A stretch of 64,000 nt of DNA from Denitrificimonas caeni DSM 24390 (GCF_000421765.1 NZ_ATXQ01000010.1:28382-92381); one strand, 5' to 3'. Positions 52,454 to 61,900 are shown, counted from the first letter of the stretch. Notes: generated by a model not told the origin, from the letters alone. Numbers and translations: made by a program.

Positions 52454-53836
52454 TTAGCTGGCTAGTTTTTTGCTTTTACTTTTAACAAAAGTCAGATTCA
52501 AAAAGTGCTCTAACGAGTCATCTAAAATATCTAACCAAGGTTCTGGCAACTCAGGTGCCAAGGTGTTGGTTAAGGTCGAACGATAGGCTTTTTCACGAAA
52601 GCCCATAATATTTGCCAGCTTATCTTTTTGCCATTGCTTAAGAATATCGCCCTGCTTTTCGACGGCAAATTCAGGGTAATCAGTGGCATTGGTTAAATCA
52701 CGAATATACTTCGCCTGAAACTCGATATCACCGTCAACATTGTCTACTTGTGCATACTCAGCCAACCACTTTTGCTCATCGGCTTGGCGAGTTTCTAAAT
52801 CTGGCAGTTTGATCTGCTCCAGAATCACATCACGGGCATACCAAGCTTGCGCATCAAACATATTGAAGGTGAAGTATTGATCCTGCATACCTAAATAGAT
52901 CAGTTGCGGGTTAGGCTGCCAGAACACACCTTTGTATAAATTTTCCGGATACAAACAGTTATGGGTTTGTAGGCGTAGCTCATCAGGCATAAACGGGAAG
53001 TGGAATAAATAGCCCGTACACATAATCACTGCATCAAAACGCTGACTGCTGCCATCAATAAAGTGTGCGACATCACCTTCAAAACGGGTAATCACCGGCA
53101 CTTCTTTAATGCCTTCAGGCCAGTCATAGCCCAACGCATGGCTGCGGTAGCTGATAGTGACCGAATTGGTGCCGTACTTGTAACACTGAGTACCAATATC
53201 TTCGGCAGAATAACTACTGCCCACTAAAAGAATATCTTTATCTTTAAACTCTAGCGCATCACGGAAATCATGGGCATGCATGACACGACCAGGAAACTCT
53301 TCCAAACCTTCAAAATAAGGCATGTTGGGTGTTGAGAAGTGGCCGGTAGCAACGACAACATAATCAAACTCATTGGTTTCCTGCTCACCGGTTTTATGGT
53401 TCATCACCGTGACCGTAAACAGCTTGGTTTCTTCGTCAAAGGTCACCCAACGCACTGGGCACTCAAAGCGAATGTACTGGCGAATATCTTGCTTATTGAT
53501 CCGTCCCATAATGTAATCCTTGAGGACTTCACGCGGCGGATAAGAGGGGATCGGCTGACCAAAGTGCTCTTCAAAAGAATAGTCAGCAAACTCTAAGCAT
53601 TCCTTTGGGCCGTTTGACCACAGATAGCGATACATACTGCCGTGGACGGGCTCACCGTTGCGGTCTAAGCCTGTGCGCCATGTGTAATTCCACATGCCGC
53701 CAATATCATTTTGTTTCTCGTAACAGACGATTTCTGGCAGGTTTTTAACCCCTGCTAAACGTGCTGCTTCAAACGCACGTAACTGCGCTAAACCACTTGG
53801 ACCTGCACCTAAAATAGCTATTTTTTTCTTAGTCAA
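52454..53836 (-). CDS. tmm: Probable trimethylamine monooxygenase (flavin-containing monooxygenase)
   Basis: A 460-residue FMO very close in pattern to bacterial Tmm, which oxidises trimethylamine to its N-oxide with NADPH and O2. FAD loop GAGPSG (about 9-14), GGMWNYTWRTGLD, GSMYRYLWSNGPKECLE, the FMO fingerprint FPGRVMHAHDF near 176 and NADPH loop VGSSYSAED are all present. The likely start is TTG at 53836: GGGAG lies 6 nt upstream and it places the FAD motif normally; the ATG at 53875 adds 13 odd residues. No TMAO demethylase is in the window. FMOs of this type also oxidise indole and other amines. Confidence 0.85.
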   Translation of the reverse strand: MTKKKIAILGAGPSGLAQLRAFEAARLAGVKNLPEIVCYEKQNDIGGMWNYTWRTGLDRNGEPVHGSMYRYLWSNGPKECLEFADYSFEEHFGQPIPSYPPREVLKDYIMGRINKQDIRQYIRFECPVRWVTFDEETKLFTVTVMNHKTGEQETNEFDYVVVATGHFSTPNMPYFEGLEEFPGRVMHAHDFRDALEFKDKDILLVGSSYSAEDIGTQCYKYGTNSVTISYRSHALGYDWPEGIKEVPVITRFEGDVAHFIDGSSQRFDAVIMCTGYLFHFPFMPDELRLQTHNCLYPENLYKGVFWQPNPQLIYLGMQDQYFTFNMFDAQAWYARDVILEQIKLPDLETRQADEQKWLAEYAQVDNVDGDIEFQAKYIRDLTNATDYPEFAVEKQGDILKQWQKDKLANIMGFREKAYRSTLTNTLAPELPEPWLDILDDSLEHFLNLTFVKSKSKKLAS

Positions 53837-53911
53837 AACATACTCCCTACAGTTAATCTGCAAGTATTGTAACATTTTTTGACAATCGTTGTTTTTATGA
53901 CCATTTGGCCG

Positions 53912-53927
53912 CCAATTGAATAATTGG
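53912..53927 (-). promoter_or_regulatory. Palindrome in the tmm promoter region
   Basis: CCAATT-GAAT-AATTGG, a perfect 6+6 palindrome about 75 nt upstream of the tmm start in an AT-rich stretch. It is a candidate operator; the regulator is unknown. Confidence 0.4.
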
Positions 53928-54065
53928 TAATTTTTCGTTCAAGAATTGTTATCAATGCCAAGATACGAGTCGTCTATCGACCTAAACAGCTGTGTTATTC
54001 GCGTTTTAACACAGCAAAACAGACTATTTTCACAGCCTGTAATAGCAGCATGATTCCAGCAGCTG

Positions 54066-54953
54066 CTATGTCAGATCAGCCATAAAAGACCGAAAAGCCT
54101 GAAGCACCAACGCAGGTGCCTCTACCTGTGGATAATGCCCGACGCCTGGCAATTCAGTGATCGGCTGTTTACCGACTAGCTCGCGGTAGCGCGTCACCAT
54201 GTGTGCACCCGAGATAGGGTCTTCAACACCATCGATCAGGCATAAAGGTCGACTTGTTTGCTGCAGCGCACCGACCCAACGGCTACGAAACTGACGTCGC
54301 TCGCTCATATAACCAATCAACTTATGAAACACCGCAAGCCCATTATTTGTATTAATCAGTTGCCAGAAACCTTTCAGGTCTTCCTCAGACAAGGGTTGGG
54401 CGCAAATTTGAGTTAAGTTACGGCGAAAGCTTTTCTCATTGATCATGCGTGCCAGCAAGAAACCCAACGGACTGATCAGCAGCTTTTGTAACAACACAGG
54501 CTTGTGCGTCTCAGGGAATAAACCACCATTAAGCAAGGTCATACTGAGAATATTGGTTTCACCTTCTAAATCACGCGCCAACAACTCTTGCGCCACAGTG
54601 TCGCCATAGTCATGCGCCAGCACATGGTAACTGTCGATATGCAGATGCTTTAATAAGGCTTGTTGCAGATCCGCTTGCACAGTAATTCGGTAATCACCTG
54701 TGGCCGGCTTGGCACTCAAACCAAAACCCAACATGTCAGCCGCAATCAAGTAATAATCTTGCGCCAACTCTGCCCACAGATGACGCCAATCCCAACTGGC
54801 AGTCGGAAAGCCATGAATCAGCAGCAAGGCAGGTTTAGTTGATTCACCAGCACAGCGATAGAAAATGCGCTGGCCATGAAAATCAAAATACTCTCCAGCA
54901 CTGCGCCACTCCGCAAGGCTCAATGGCGCTGGCAAGACGTTAATCTCAGACAT
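54066..54953 (-). CDS. Alpha/beta hydrolase, haloalkane dehalogenase/epoxide hydrolase-like
   Basis: A 295-residue alpha/beta hydrolase. Oxyanion loop LLIHGFPTASWDW and a nucleophile elbow HDYGD with Asp near residue 115 place it in the Asp-nucleophile branch (haloalkane dehalogenases, epoxide hydrolases, MEST-like proteins). The catalytic His is in GVGHYPQVEAP near the C-terminus. ATG at 54953 has GGAGAG upstream; the earlier in-frame ATG is not supported. It follows the class II aldolase-like gene by 97 nt on the same strand. The substrate is unknown. Confidence 0.84.
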   Translation of the reverse strand: MSEINVLPAPLSLAEWRSAGEYFDFHGQRIFYRCAGESTKPALLLIHGFPTASWDWRHLWAELAQDYYLIAADMLGFGLSAKPATGDYRITVQADLQQALLKHLHIDSYHVLAHDYGDTVAQELLARDLEGETNILSMTLLNGGLFPETHKPVLLQKLLISPLGFLLARMINEKSFRRNLTQICAQPLSEEDLKGFWQLINTNNGLAVFHKLIGYMSERRQFRSRWVGALQQTSRPLCLIDGVEDPISGAHMVTRYRELVGKQPITELPGVGHYPQVEAPALVLQAFRSFMADLT

Positions 54954-55049
54954 TCGACTCTCCGCTTTATATTTAAGCGTTCTTATTTTTTTCATCTTGC
55001 AGCAAGACCGAGATCATCATCGGCTTTGTACTGGGCAGCTCATCATCGC

Positions 55050-55808
55050 TTAAAGCTGATAAGGCGCACCAAGGCGATCAAGACGACGCAATAATCCAGG
55101 CCAAGCCAATTGACCGCCGGCGTTACGAGTCACCGCTTGTCCCGCTTGCTGAATACCGGCCAAAATCGCATCAGGAATCGTAATCAGTTCTTGGCCACTG
55201 CTTTGTGCCAGCAATTGAATCTCACAAGCGCGCTGCAGAATATACATATTGAGAAACGCATCAGGGATGCTCGCCGCACAAGTCAGTAAGCCGTGATTAC
55301 GCAGCATCAAAAACTGCGTGGCACCCATATCAGCCACCAGACGCTGCTTTTCCTCGGGGTTTAAAGCAACGCCTTCGTAATCGTGATAACTCAAACCTGA
55401 TAATGGAAACAGCGACTGTTGCGACAACGCCAGCAAACCCTGCTGCTGGATCGATACCGCAACGCCTTCTTTGGTGTGCAGGTGCATCACACATTGCGCA
55501 TCCTCACGGGCTTCATGCACGGCACTATGAATGGTAAAGCCGGCAGGATTGATCTCGTACTCCGACGCCATCACCTTGTTACCCTGCAAATCAACTTTTA
55601 CTAAACTGGACGCACTGACTTCCTCAAACAGCATGCCGTAAGGATTGATCAGAAAGTGATGCTCAGGCCCCGGCACGCGTGCCGAAATATGGGTAAAAAT
55701 CAAATCATCCCAGCCGTATTGCGCAACAATGTTGTAGCACGCGGCCAAATTGACTCGCACCTGCCACTCTTCTGCAGACACCTGATCACGGATACTTGTG
55801 GTATTCAT
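55050..55808 (-). CDS. Class II aldolase/adducin domain protein
   Basis: A 252-residue zinc-dependent aldolase/adducin fold protein. Metal-ligand segments MHLHTKEGVAVS and LRNHGLLTCA are present, as is YGWDDLIFTHISAR near the start. The ATG at 55808 is chosen because AGAGGA lies upstream; the ATG at 55826 has no Shine-Dalgarno. Related proteins are found in catabolic clusters with no fixed substrate. It is in line with the hydrolase and FAD oxidase genes. Confidence 0.85.
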   Translation of the reverse strand: MNTTSIRDQVSAEEWQVRVNLAACYNIVAQYGWDDLIFTHISARVPGPEHHFLINPYGMLFEEVSASSLVKVDLQGNKVMASEYEINPAGFTIHSAVHEAREDAQCVMHLHTKEGVAVSIQQQGLLALSQQSLFPLSGLSYHDYEGVALNPEEKQRLVADMGATQFLMLRNHGLLTCAASIPDAFLNMYILQRACEIQLLAQSSGQELITIPDAILAGIQQAGQAVTRNAGGQLAWPGLLRRLDRLGAPYQL

Positions 55809-55944
55809 CGGCCATTCCTCTGTCATTATTTTTGTTAGTTCAGACTAAACGCTCTCCATTTTTACCATACCAGCGCTGGATATGCTTGAGCCTATTGGTT
55901 TGGCTAAAGTAGAGCAACTAGCCACAAAGCAAAGCAAAGCATCG

Positions 55945-57456
55945 CTATTGGCTTGGTGCTTGCAGTGGTCGCAAATAACGCAGATAAAATTGGTTACTAA
56001 ACAGCTCATTAGGATCATAGGTCAGCTTCAGAGCAGCAAATTCAGCAGCCTGGGGATAGGCCTGCAAAAACTGTTCAACTGATGCGTGCGGGCGATAGGG
56101 TAAATAATAACGACCGCCAGCTTTCAGGCTTGCATCAATAAGCTCAGCAGTCATCTGCTGCATACTTTCTTCAGCAGCCTCTGTGCGCGCTTGGCTAAAC
56201 AGCATCACCACCGCAATCATGTTTTGATCGGCATAACGCAGGAATGTATCACTGTCTTTGCGTACATCACGCAGTGTGACATTCAGTAAATCCAGACCAT
56301 GCTGCGGTATGATTTGCCCCATCTGCTTTAAAAATTCTGCGAGCTGATCTGCCGGGACAAAGTACTCGTGCAGGATGTCAGTCTGCTCATCTTGACGATT
56401 GCTATACAGCGCTACCGGACTATTGAGCAGTTGGTTACGCGACACAATACTGGCACCGATTTTCTCACCAAAAGCGCTTTCTAAGTTCCAGCGCAGTCTT
56501 TTTCCGTAATCACTACCAACCGAACTGCGAAATACCGTGCGCTTTAGCGGATCAAGAGATACAGGCTCTAAGGTTGGAAGAGGCTGCGTGATGCCATCAG
56601 CATTGCGATAAACCGTCAGAATTGCATCTTCAAGAAAAGATTGTTCTGCCACCCGTAAGCGACCGTAGGCCATTTCCACAGAAGCATCGCCATCCACCAC
56701 CTTGTGCATCACCTTGGCGAGGTGCGCTGCTGGAATCGAATAACGCTCAACCTGATACCACTGATTGGCAACCGTCCACAACTGCGCTTCTAAGATGATC
56801 CCAAACAAGCCGTAACCACCCAGCGCCAACGAGAAAAGTTCAGGATTTTCTTCACGACTGCAGTGCAGAATGCGCCCATCGGCGATCAATAAACGCAAGG
56901 ATTTGACTGACGAGGCAATCGGTGCACGCTTAGCTTGCCAACCATGCACATTAGCGCTGAGCGAGCCACCCACAGAGAAAGAGCTGTCCGATTGCATAAT
57001 CGCTACTGAGCGACCGTGTTCGTTAAGGAAAGGGATGACCTCATCCCACAAAGCACCCGCCTGCACCGTCAGCACTCGGCCATCAGCGCTCAACTTCATC
57101 GCCTTAAAGGGCAGCATATCAATCACAATGCCATCCGCAGCAATAGTATGGCCACCCATGGAATGCCTAGCACCAGCGATGGATACCGAAAGCTTCTCGC
57201 GCTGGGCTCTAGCGAGCAATTCGATCAACTGCTGTTCAGCCGCCTGTGGCGCTGCAGGTATTTGCCACACTTCCTGCACCCGTGCGCTACTCAGGCGACT
57301 AGCATCATCAACATGTTCAGTGGCGACAGCTGTAATCGAGTTCTGGTCGTGCACGGCGGTCGCCACTAAATGCAGCGCTGGCACACCCAATGCGATGAAG
57401 ATGGCAACGACTATAGAAAGCTTCAACAAGCGACTGAAACGCACGATTTTTTTCAT
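55945..57456 (-). CDS. FAD-binding oxidase (VAO/PCMH family), membrane anchored
   Basis: A 503-residue flavoprotein. An N-terminal signal/anchor helix (about 12-32) is followed by the PCMH FAD fold with SIAGARHSMGGHTIAADGIVID, the typical FAD loop region, and QSDSSFSVGGSLSANVHG. The C-terminal part resembles aldonolactone/sugar-alcohol oxidases. It is probably inserted in or attached to the inner membrane and passes electrons to the respiratory chain or oxygen. The substrate is unknown. It lies upstream of the aldolase-like gene on the same strand. Confidence 0.84.
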   Translation of the reverse strand: MKKIVRFSRLLKLSIVVAIFIALGVPALHLVATAVHDQNSITAVATEHVDDASRLSSARVQEVWQIPAAPQAAEQQLIELLARAQREKLSVSIAGARHSMGGHTIAADGIVIDMLPFKAMKLSADGRVLTVQAGALWDEVIPFLNEHGRSVAIMQSDSSFSVGGSLSANVHGWQAKRAPIASSVKSLRLLIADGRILHCSREENPELFSLALGGYGLFGIILEAQLWTVANQWYQVERYSIPAAHLAKVMHKVVDGDASVEMAYGRLRVAEQSFLEDAILTVYRNADGITQPLPTLEPVSLDPLKRTVFRSSVGSDYGKRLRWNLESAFGEKIGASIVSRNQLLNSPVALYSNRQDEQTDILHEYFVPADQLAEFLKQMGQIIPQHGLDLLNVTLRDVRKDSDTFLRYADQNMIAVVMLFSQARTEAAEESMQQMTAELIDASLKAGGRYYLPYRPHASVEQFLQAYPQAAEFAALKLTYDPNELFSNQFYLRYLRPLQAPSQ

Positions 57457-57762
57457 GATTTATTCTCAACCGAGCTTTTTCCAGCAGCTTAATACCTTGG
57501 TTAATCATTTACAGGACTTATCTTGCAATACCAACGGACTAACTAATTTAGCGCCAAAAAACTCACTATAAACTTACGTATTACATAATCTTTGAGTTCA
57601 TCTACTTAATACTGACAACGCATGTTCAAACGGCTCACTAGCCCTCTAAAACATGGTGTCGAAAATGCTTGCACCAGATAAATACCGCAACTTTCTAAAT
57701 GCACAACAAAAAAGCCACAACCCTTTTTAGCGGTTGTGGCTTTTTTACAAGCGTGCGCTTAC
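57457..57762. other. Intergenic region between wrbA and the FAD oxidase
   Basis: Apart from the terminator at 57708-57746, these 306 nt hold no gene I can support. The right-hand part is AT-rich and could contain the promoter of the FAD oxidase gene. Confidence 0.5.
57708..57746. terminator. Terminator after wrbA
   Basis: AAAAAAGCCACAACC (57708-57722) pairs with GGTTGTGGCTTTTTT (57732-57746), a perfect 15-bp stem with A and T runs on both sides. Confidence 0.92.
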
Positions 57763-58362
57763 TTAGGCTGTAAGCTTAGCGGCAATTTTAGCCACATGCG
57801 CGCCCTGATGGCGGGCGATCGCTAACTCACGTGGATCAGGTTGGCGTGAGCCATCACCACCGGCAATTGTCGATGCACCGTAAGGTGTACCGCCGCCCAC
57901 TTGTGAGACATCAAACAACTCTGGCGTGGTGTAACCGACTGGCACAATGATCATGCCGTGGTGTGCCAGCGTGGTCCAGGTTGAGGTGATGGTCATTTCT
58001 TGGCCACCACCAGTACCTGTTGAAGTGAATACGCTAGCAACTTTACCGGCCAGCGCGCCTTTCGCCCACAGACCACCGGTTTGGTCGAAGAAGTTGCGCA
58101 TCTGCCCGCTCATGTTGCCGAAGCGCGTTGGTGTACCAACGATAATGGCATCGTAATCAGCCAACTCTGCTGGTGTCGCCACTTCTGCAGCTTGATCCAC
58201 TTTACCACCGGCATTTTTAAAAATTTCAGCGCTCATGGTTTCGGGTACACGTTTTACCGTCACCTCAACACCAGCCACGCCGCGTGCGCCTTCAGCGACC
58301 GCATTGGCCATGGTTTCGATATGGCCGTACATTGAGTGATAAAGAACCAATACTTTAGTCAT
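57763..58362 (-). CDS. wrbA: NAD(P)H:quinone oxidoreductase WrbA
   Basis: A 199-residue flavodoxin-like protein that reduces quinones by two electrons and so avoids semiquinone radicals. The FMN loop [33 protein letters not shown] and [11 protein letters not shown] are the family marks. AGAGGA precedes the ATG. It is the most downstream gene of a same-strand run with pirin, a quinone oxidoreductase and a glutathionyl-hydroquinone reductase, and is followed by a strong terminator. Confidence 0.95.
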   Translation of the reverse strand: MTKVLVLYHSMYGHIETMANAVAEGARGVAGVEVTVKRVPETMSAEIFKNAGGKVDQAAEVATPAELADYDAIIVGTPTRFGNMSGQMRNFFDQTGGLWAKGALAGKVASVFTSTGTGGGQEMTITSTWTTLAHHGMIIVPVGYTTPELFDVSQVGGGTPYGASTIAGGDGSRQPDPRELAIARHQGAHVAKIAAKLTA

Positions 58363-58520
58363 TTTTGTTTCCTCTTTTAAGACTTAACTTTGTTGATCTG
58401 TTTGCTAATCAAGGCAAATCACTTGCCAAGCATCCCCCGATGGGGAAGTTTCTGTTAAACGTTCAATTTTAAGGTCAGCACAATTCACTGCACATTCATA
58501 CTGAACATGGATAGCATGTT

Positions 58521-59219
58521 TTATGCGACATCCACTAGCACGATTTCACTGTCCTGCTGTGCGCTCACTTTGAGTAAAGATTCATCACTGATCGCCACAC
58601 CATCACCGGCTGCAGCGACAACACCGTTGATCTCGATCTCACCACTGGCTGGCACTAGATACACTTTGCGCCCTGGGGCAATGTGATATTCGGTGCTTTG
58701 CCCAGCCTTCAAGGTTGCCGCGACTAAACGAGCATTGGCACGAATCGGTAGCGCATCAGTATCTCCCGGTAAACCACTGGCCAGAGTAATAAAAGAGCCA
58801 CTGCGCTGCTCCTTTGGAAAAGGCTTAGTCCCCCAACTCGGCGGCAAGCCCTTTTCGTCGGGCATGATCCATATTTGGAAAAGCTGAGTTGCTTCATTTT
58901 CTTCATTCATCTCACTGTGAATAATACCGCTGCCAGCGCTCATAACCTGCACATCGCCAGCTTCAGTACGACCACGGTTACCCAAACTGTCTTGGTGAGT
59001 AATGGCACCGCTGCGCACATAAGTGATGATTTCCATGTCACGGTGTGGATGCGGTGGAAAGCCAGAGCGAGCGGCGATGCTGTCATCGTTCCAGACGCGC
59101 AGTTGACCCCAACTCATACGTTTTGGATTGTAATAATCGGCGAAAGAAAAATGGTGGCGAGTATCCAGCCAGCCATGTTGAGCGCCGCCAAGCTCGTTGT
59201 AAGGTCGTAGTTCAATCAT
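58521..59219 (-). CDS. Pirin family bicupin (YhhW/YhaK-like, quercetinase-like)
   Basis: A 232-residue bicupin. The metal ligands His57, His59, His101 and Glu103 are all in place (PPHPHRDME and GIIHSEMN), matching E. coli YhhW, which has quercetin dioxygenase activity in vitro. GGAGG precedes the ATG. In E. coli the related yhaK is controlled by the LysR regulator YhaJ along with yqjG and yqjF, whose counterparts are nearby here. Confidence 0.9.
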   Translation of the reverse strand: MIELRPYNELGGAQHGWLDTRHHFSFADYYNPKRMSWGQLRVWNDDSIAARSGFPPHPHRDMEIITYVRSGAITHQDSLGNRGRTEAGDVQVMSAGSGIIHSEMNEENEATQLFQIWIMPDEKGLPPSWGTKPFPKEQRSGSFITLASGLPGDTDALPIRANARLVAATLKAGQSTEYHIAPGRKVYLVPASGEIEINGVVAAAGDGVAISDESLLKVSAQQDSEIVLVDVA

Positions 59220-59267
59220 GGTAAAACCTCCTGCTGATATTTAATTCTTATCAGCCAAACATGCTGG

Positions 59268-60227
59268 TTATGGAATCAATACAATCTTTTCTGCCGCGCC
59301 AGCGCTAACCTGTTGATAGGCAGCAACGGCTTGCGACAGGGGTAATTCGACAAATCCGCTGGGCGCTGGCAGTCCAGCATCAAATGCTTCGCCGATACGC
59401 TTAAGCATTTGCGCACATTCTTCGAGGCTGTAGAGCAGCGAATTAATCCCCACAATTGAGCCGCCACGGCGATACAGATTCAAGGACGACAAACTGATCA
59501 CGCCATCCTTTGGTGCGGCAATAATCGCCACACGACCAAAGGTATCGACTGTATTGACTGCTGCTGCAAGCCAGAAGCCTGTGGTTTCAAAAATCACTTC
59601 AGGCGCTTGTTGCTTGAAGTGCTGACGTGCTTGCTCTGGCAGTTGCCCTTCTTGGCTTAACTGAAAAGCCTTAATACCTTGCGCTTGCAGGCTTTGCACA
59701 ACATCCGCACGACGTGCCGCCATGACCACGTCGGCACCGCGCGCCTCGGCTAAAACCTGTGCCGCTTTAGCCACTGCTCCAGCACCGATAATCAGCAAAC
59801 GCGTTCCCGCTTTAACGTGGCTGCGCTCAAGGGCATCCCAAGCGGTGATAAAAGGCACGCCGCAGGTTGCCGCTTGAGCAAAGGTTAACGACTTGGGTAG
59901 CGGGGTGACTGCGTTGACTGGCACCGCGACATACTGCGCATGGCAACCATCACGATAAAAACCAAAACCCTGACCGCTACCGCCCCATACGGCTTGACCC
60001 AGCAACTGTTCAGGCCCTTCAACAATCACGCCAGCAAAGTCCCGGCCGGGTATACGTGGCGTGGTGGTGTAAGGAAACAAGCCCAGCACATTCTTAATAT
60101 CGCTGGGATTGACGCCGGTGGCACGCACCTCAACCAATACCTCGCCCGCAGCTGGCACGGGCTTTGCCAAGCCATGCAATTGCAATGTATCTAAAGAGCC
60201 AGTTGCAGAAAACTGTAGCGCTTGCAT
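59268..60227 (-). CDS. Zinc-independent MDR quinone oxidoreductase/alcohol dehydrogenase-like protein
   Basis: A 319-residue medium-chain dehydrogenase/reductase. The N-terminal GroES-like fold contains ATGVNPSDIKNVLG and PGRDFAGVI; the cofactor loop is LLIIGAGAVAKAA. It lacks the zinc-binding Cys/His pattern of alcohol dehydrogenases, so it belongs to the quinone oxidoreductase (zeta-crystallin) group. GGAGG precedes the ATG. It is flanked by pirin and the glutathionyl-hydroquinone reductase, consistent with electrophile detoxification. Confidence 0.86.
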   Translation of the reverse strand: MQALQFSATGSLDTLQLHGLAKPVPAAGEVLVEVRATGVNPSDIKNVLGLFPYTTTPRIPGRDFAGVIVEGPEQLLGQAVWGGSGQGFGFYRDGCHAQYVAVPVNAVTPLPKSLTFAQAATCGVPFITAWDALERSHVKAGTRLLIIGAGAVAKAAQVLAEARGADVVMAARRADVVQSLQAQGIKAFQLSQEGQLPEQARQHFKQQAPEVIFETTGFWLAAAVNTVDTFGRVAIIAAPKDGVISLSSLNLYRRGGSIVGINSLLYSLEECAQMLKRIGEAFDAGLPAPSGFVELPLSQAVAAYQQVSAGAAEKIVLIP

Positions 60228-60315
60228 AAGAGACCTCCATCACTGGGTTGTGAGCGATACCGAACTGAGCAGCGAGTCAATAGCCGCTCAGCCGGCTTGG
60301 TTGTGTAGCACACAA

Positions 60316-61287
60316 TCACTTACGACCATGTGGCCGAGCAAAATCTAACACTGGACCCGCTGGCACCACACCGGTTGGGTTAATGGTGTCGTGACTGCGG
60401 TAATAGTGCTCTTTGATATGTTGCATATTCACCGTCTCAGCCACGCCAGGCCACTGGTACAGCTCGCGCATATAACCGGCCACATGCGGATAATCTTCAA
60501 TCTGCTTGAGGTTGCACTTAAAGTGACCGTGATACACCGCATCAAAACGAATCAGTGTGGTAAACAAACGCCAGTCTGCTTCGGTGATCTGGTCGCCTAC
60601 TAAATAGCGCTGTTTGGAGAAGCGGTGCTCAAGTTCATCCAGTGCTTCAAACAAGGGGAACACTGCCAGCTCGTAAGCTTTTTGACTGGTCGCGAAACCG
60701 GCTTTGTAAACACCATTATTGATGGTGTCATAGACATGCTCGTTGACACGATCAATCTCAGTACGTAACGCCTCGGGGTAATAATCGCCAGGCTTCGCGC
60801 CAATCTCGTCAAAAGCCGAGTTGAACATACGAATAATCTCAGACGACTCGTTGCTCACCATCACATTTTGTTGTTTATCCCAAAGCACTGGAATGGTCAC
60901 CCGACCGCTGTATTTTGGATCAGCAGCGGTATAAATCTGATGCATGTAATCTGCTTGGAAGAGGGGATCTGCAACCACCCCTGCGCCTTCAGCAAAGGTC
61001 CAGCCCTGCTCACCCATCAACGGATTGACCACTGACACTGAAATCATCGACTCAAGCCCTTTGAGCTTGCGAAAAATCAGTGTGCGGTGCGCCCAAGGAC
61101 AGGCTAAAGAAACATATAAGTGATAGCGTCCGGCTTCAGCTTTAAAGCCTGCTACGCCGCTTGGTCCAGCGCTGCCATCAGCGGTGACCCAGTTACGAAA
61201 TTGTGATTCACTGCGCTCGAATTTACCGCCAGTGGAGTCAGTGTCATACCATTGGTCATGCCATTGACCGTCTACTAATAAGCCCAT
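60316..61287 (-). CDS. yqjG: Glutathionyl-hydroquinone reductase (YqjG-like)
   Basis: A 323-residue Xi-class glutathione transferase that removes glutathione from glutathionyl-hydroquinones. The active-site Cys is at position 63 in LACPWAHRT, as in E. coli YqjG. The start MGLLVDGQWHDQWYDT at 61287 follows GGAGG; an upstream in-frame ATG at 61335 is not conserved. It lies immediately downstream of the doxX gene on the same strand, as yqjG follows yqjF in E. coli. Confidence 0.93.
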   Translation of the reverse strand: MGLLVDGQWHDQWYDTDSTGGKFERSESQFRNWVTADGSAGPSGVAGFKAEAGRYHLYVSLACPWAHRTLIFRKLKGLESMISVSVVNPLMGEQGWTFAEGAGVVADPLFQADYMHQIYTAADPKYSGRVTIPVLWDKQQNVMVSNESSEIIRMFNSAFDEIGAKPGDYYPEALRTEIDRVNEHVYDTINNGVYKAGFATSQKAYELAVFPLFEALDELEHRFSKQRYLVGDQITEADWRLFTTLIRFDAVYHGHFKCNLKQIEDYPHVAGYMRELYQWPGVAETVNMQHIKEHYYRSHDTINPTGVVPAGPVLDFARPHGRK

Positions 61288-61381
61288 GTTAGAGCCTCCA
61301 TTTGTCTGTGAGAATCCTGCACGAAGGAAGACCATCTTCCTGCGTGCTTATGTTATGTAGGTTGGCGATAGACGCCGAAAC

Positions 61382-61856
61382 TTAGAATGAATCAGCGCGG
61401 CCGTTGCCTAAGCGTGCACTGAGCATACGGTCCAGCGAAAGCTTACCGCCGCCGTTTAAGACTAAAGCACCGGTGATGGCCAGTAACGCCAGGCCAAATT
61501 CATAGCCGTTGTTACTCAAAAACAATCCGTTAGGCAGGTGCACTGTGATGACTGCAACCAGCATGGTCATTGCCAGCACAAATGCTGCAGGTCGCGTCAG
61601 CAGTCCAAGCAGCAGGGCGATACCACCAAAGAACTCTGCACTGCCGGCGGCCAACGCCATTAAGTAACCCGGCTCCAAACCAATCGAAGCCATCCACTGC
61701 GCTGTTCCTTCCAAACCGCCGCCGCCAAAACTACCGAATAACTTCTGCGCGCCATGCGCCGCAAAAATCACCCCAGCACTAAGGCGCATGAGCAAGCTGC
61801 TCAAGCTGTTGTCAGTTGTCAGTTGTCAGTACACGCTGAATTAAAGCTTTGCTCAT
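61382..61856 (-). pseudogene. DoxX family protein (YqjF-like), frameshifted by a 7-bp repeat
   Basis: The body (to 61804 on this strand) encodes a DoxX membrane protein with four helices, FAAHGAQKLFGSFGG and GLEGTAQWMASIGL. The natural start seems to be ATG at 61856, with GGAGAG upstream, encoding MSKALIQRVLTTDN; the frame then hits TGA after 14 codons. Three tandem GTTGTCA copies (61808-61828) cause this: removing one copy continues the frame into SLSSLLMRL. No ATG with a ribosome-binding site serves the downstream part (first in-frame ATG at 61789). Thus it is either off by slippage, or a real mutation or assembly error. Function in quinone stress is inferred from context. Confidence 0.82.
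61808..61828. repeat. Three tandem GTTGTCA units near the doxX start
   Basis: GTTGTCA at 61808-61814, 61815-61821 and 61822-61828. A 7-bp unit is not a multiple of three, so copy number decides the reading frame: two copies give an open doxX frame, three give a stop. Confidence 0.95.
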
Positions 61857-61900
61857 GATGTTCTCTCCAAGTAGAATCAGTTATGTTGTTTGATGTAACC

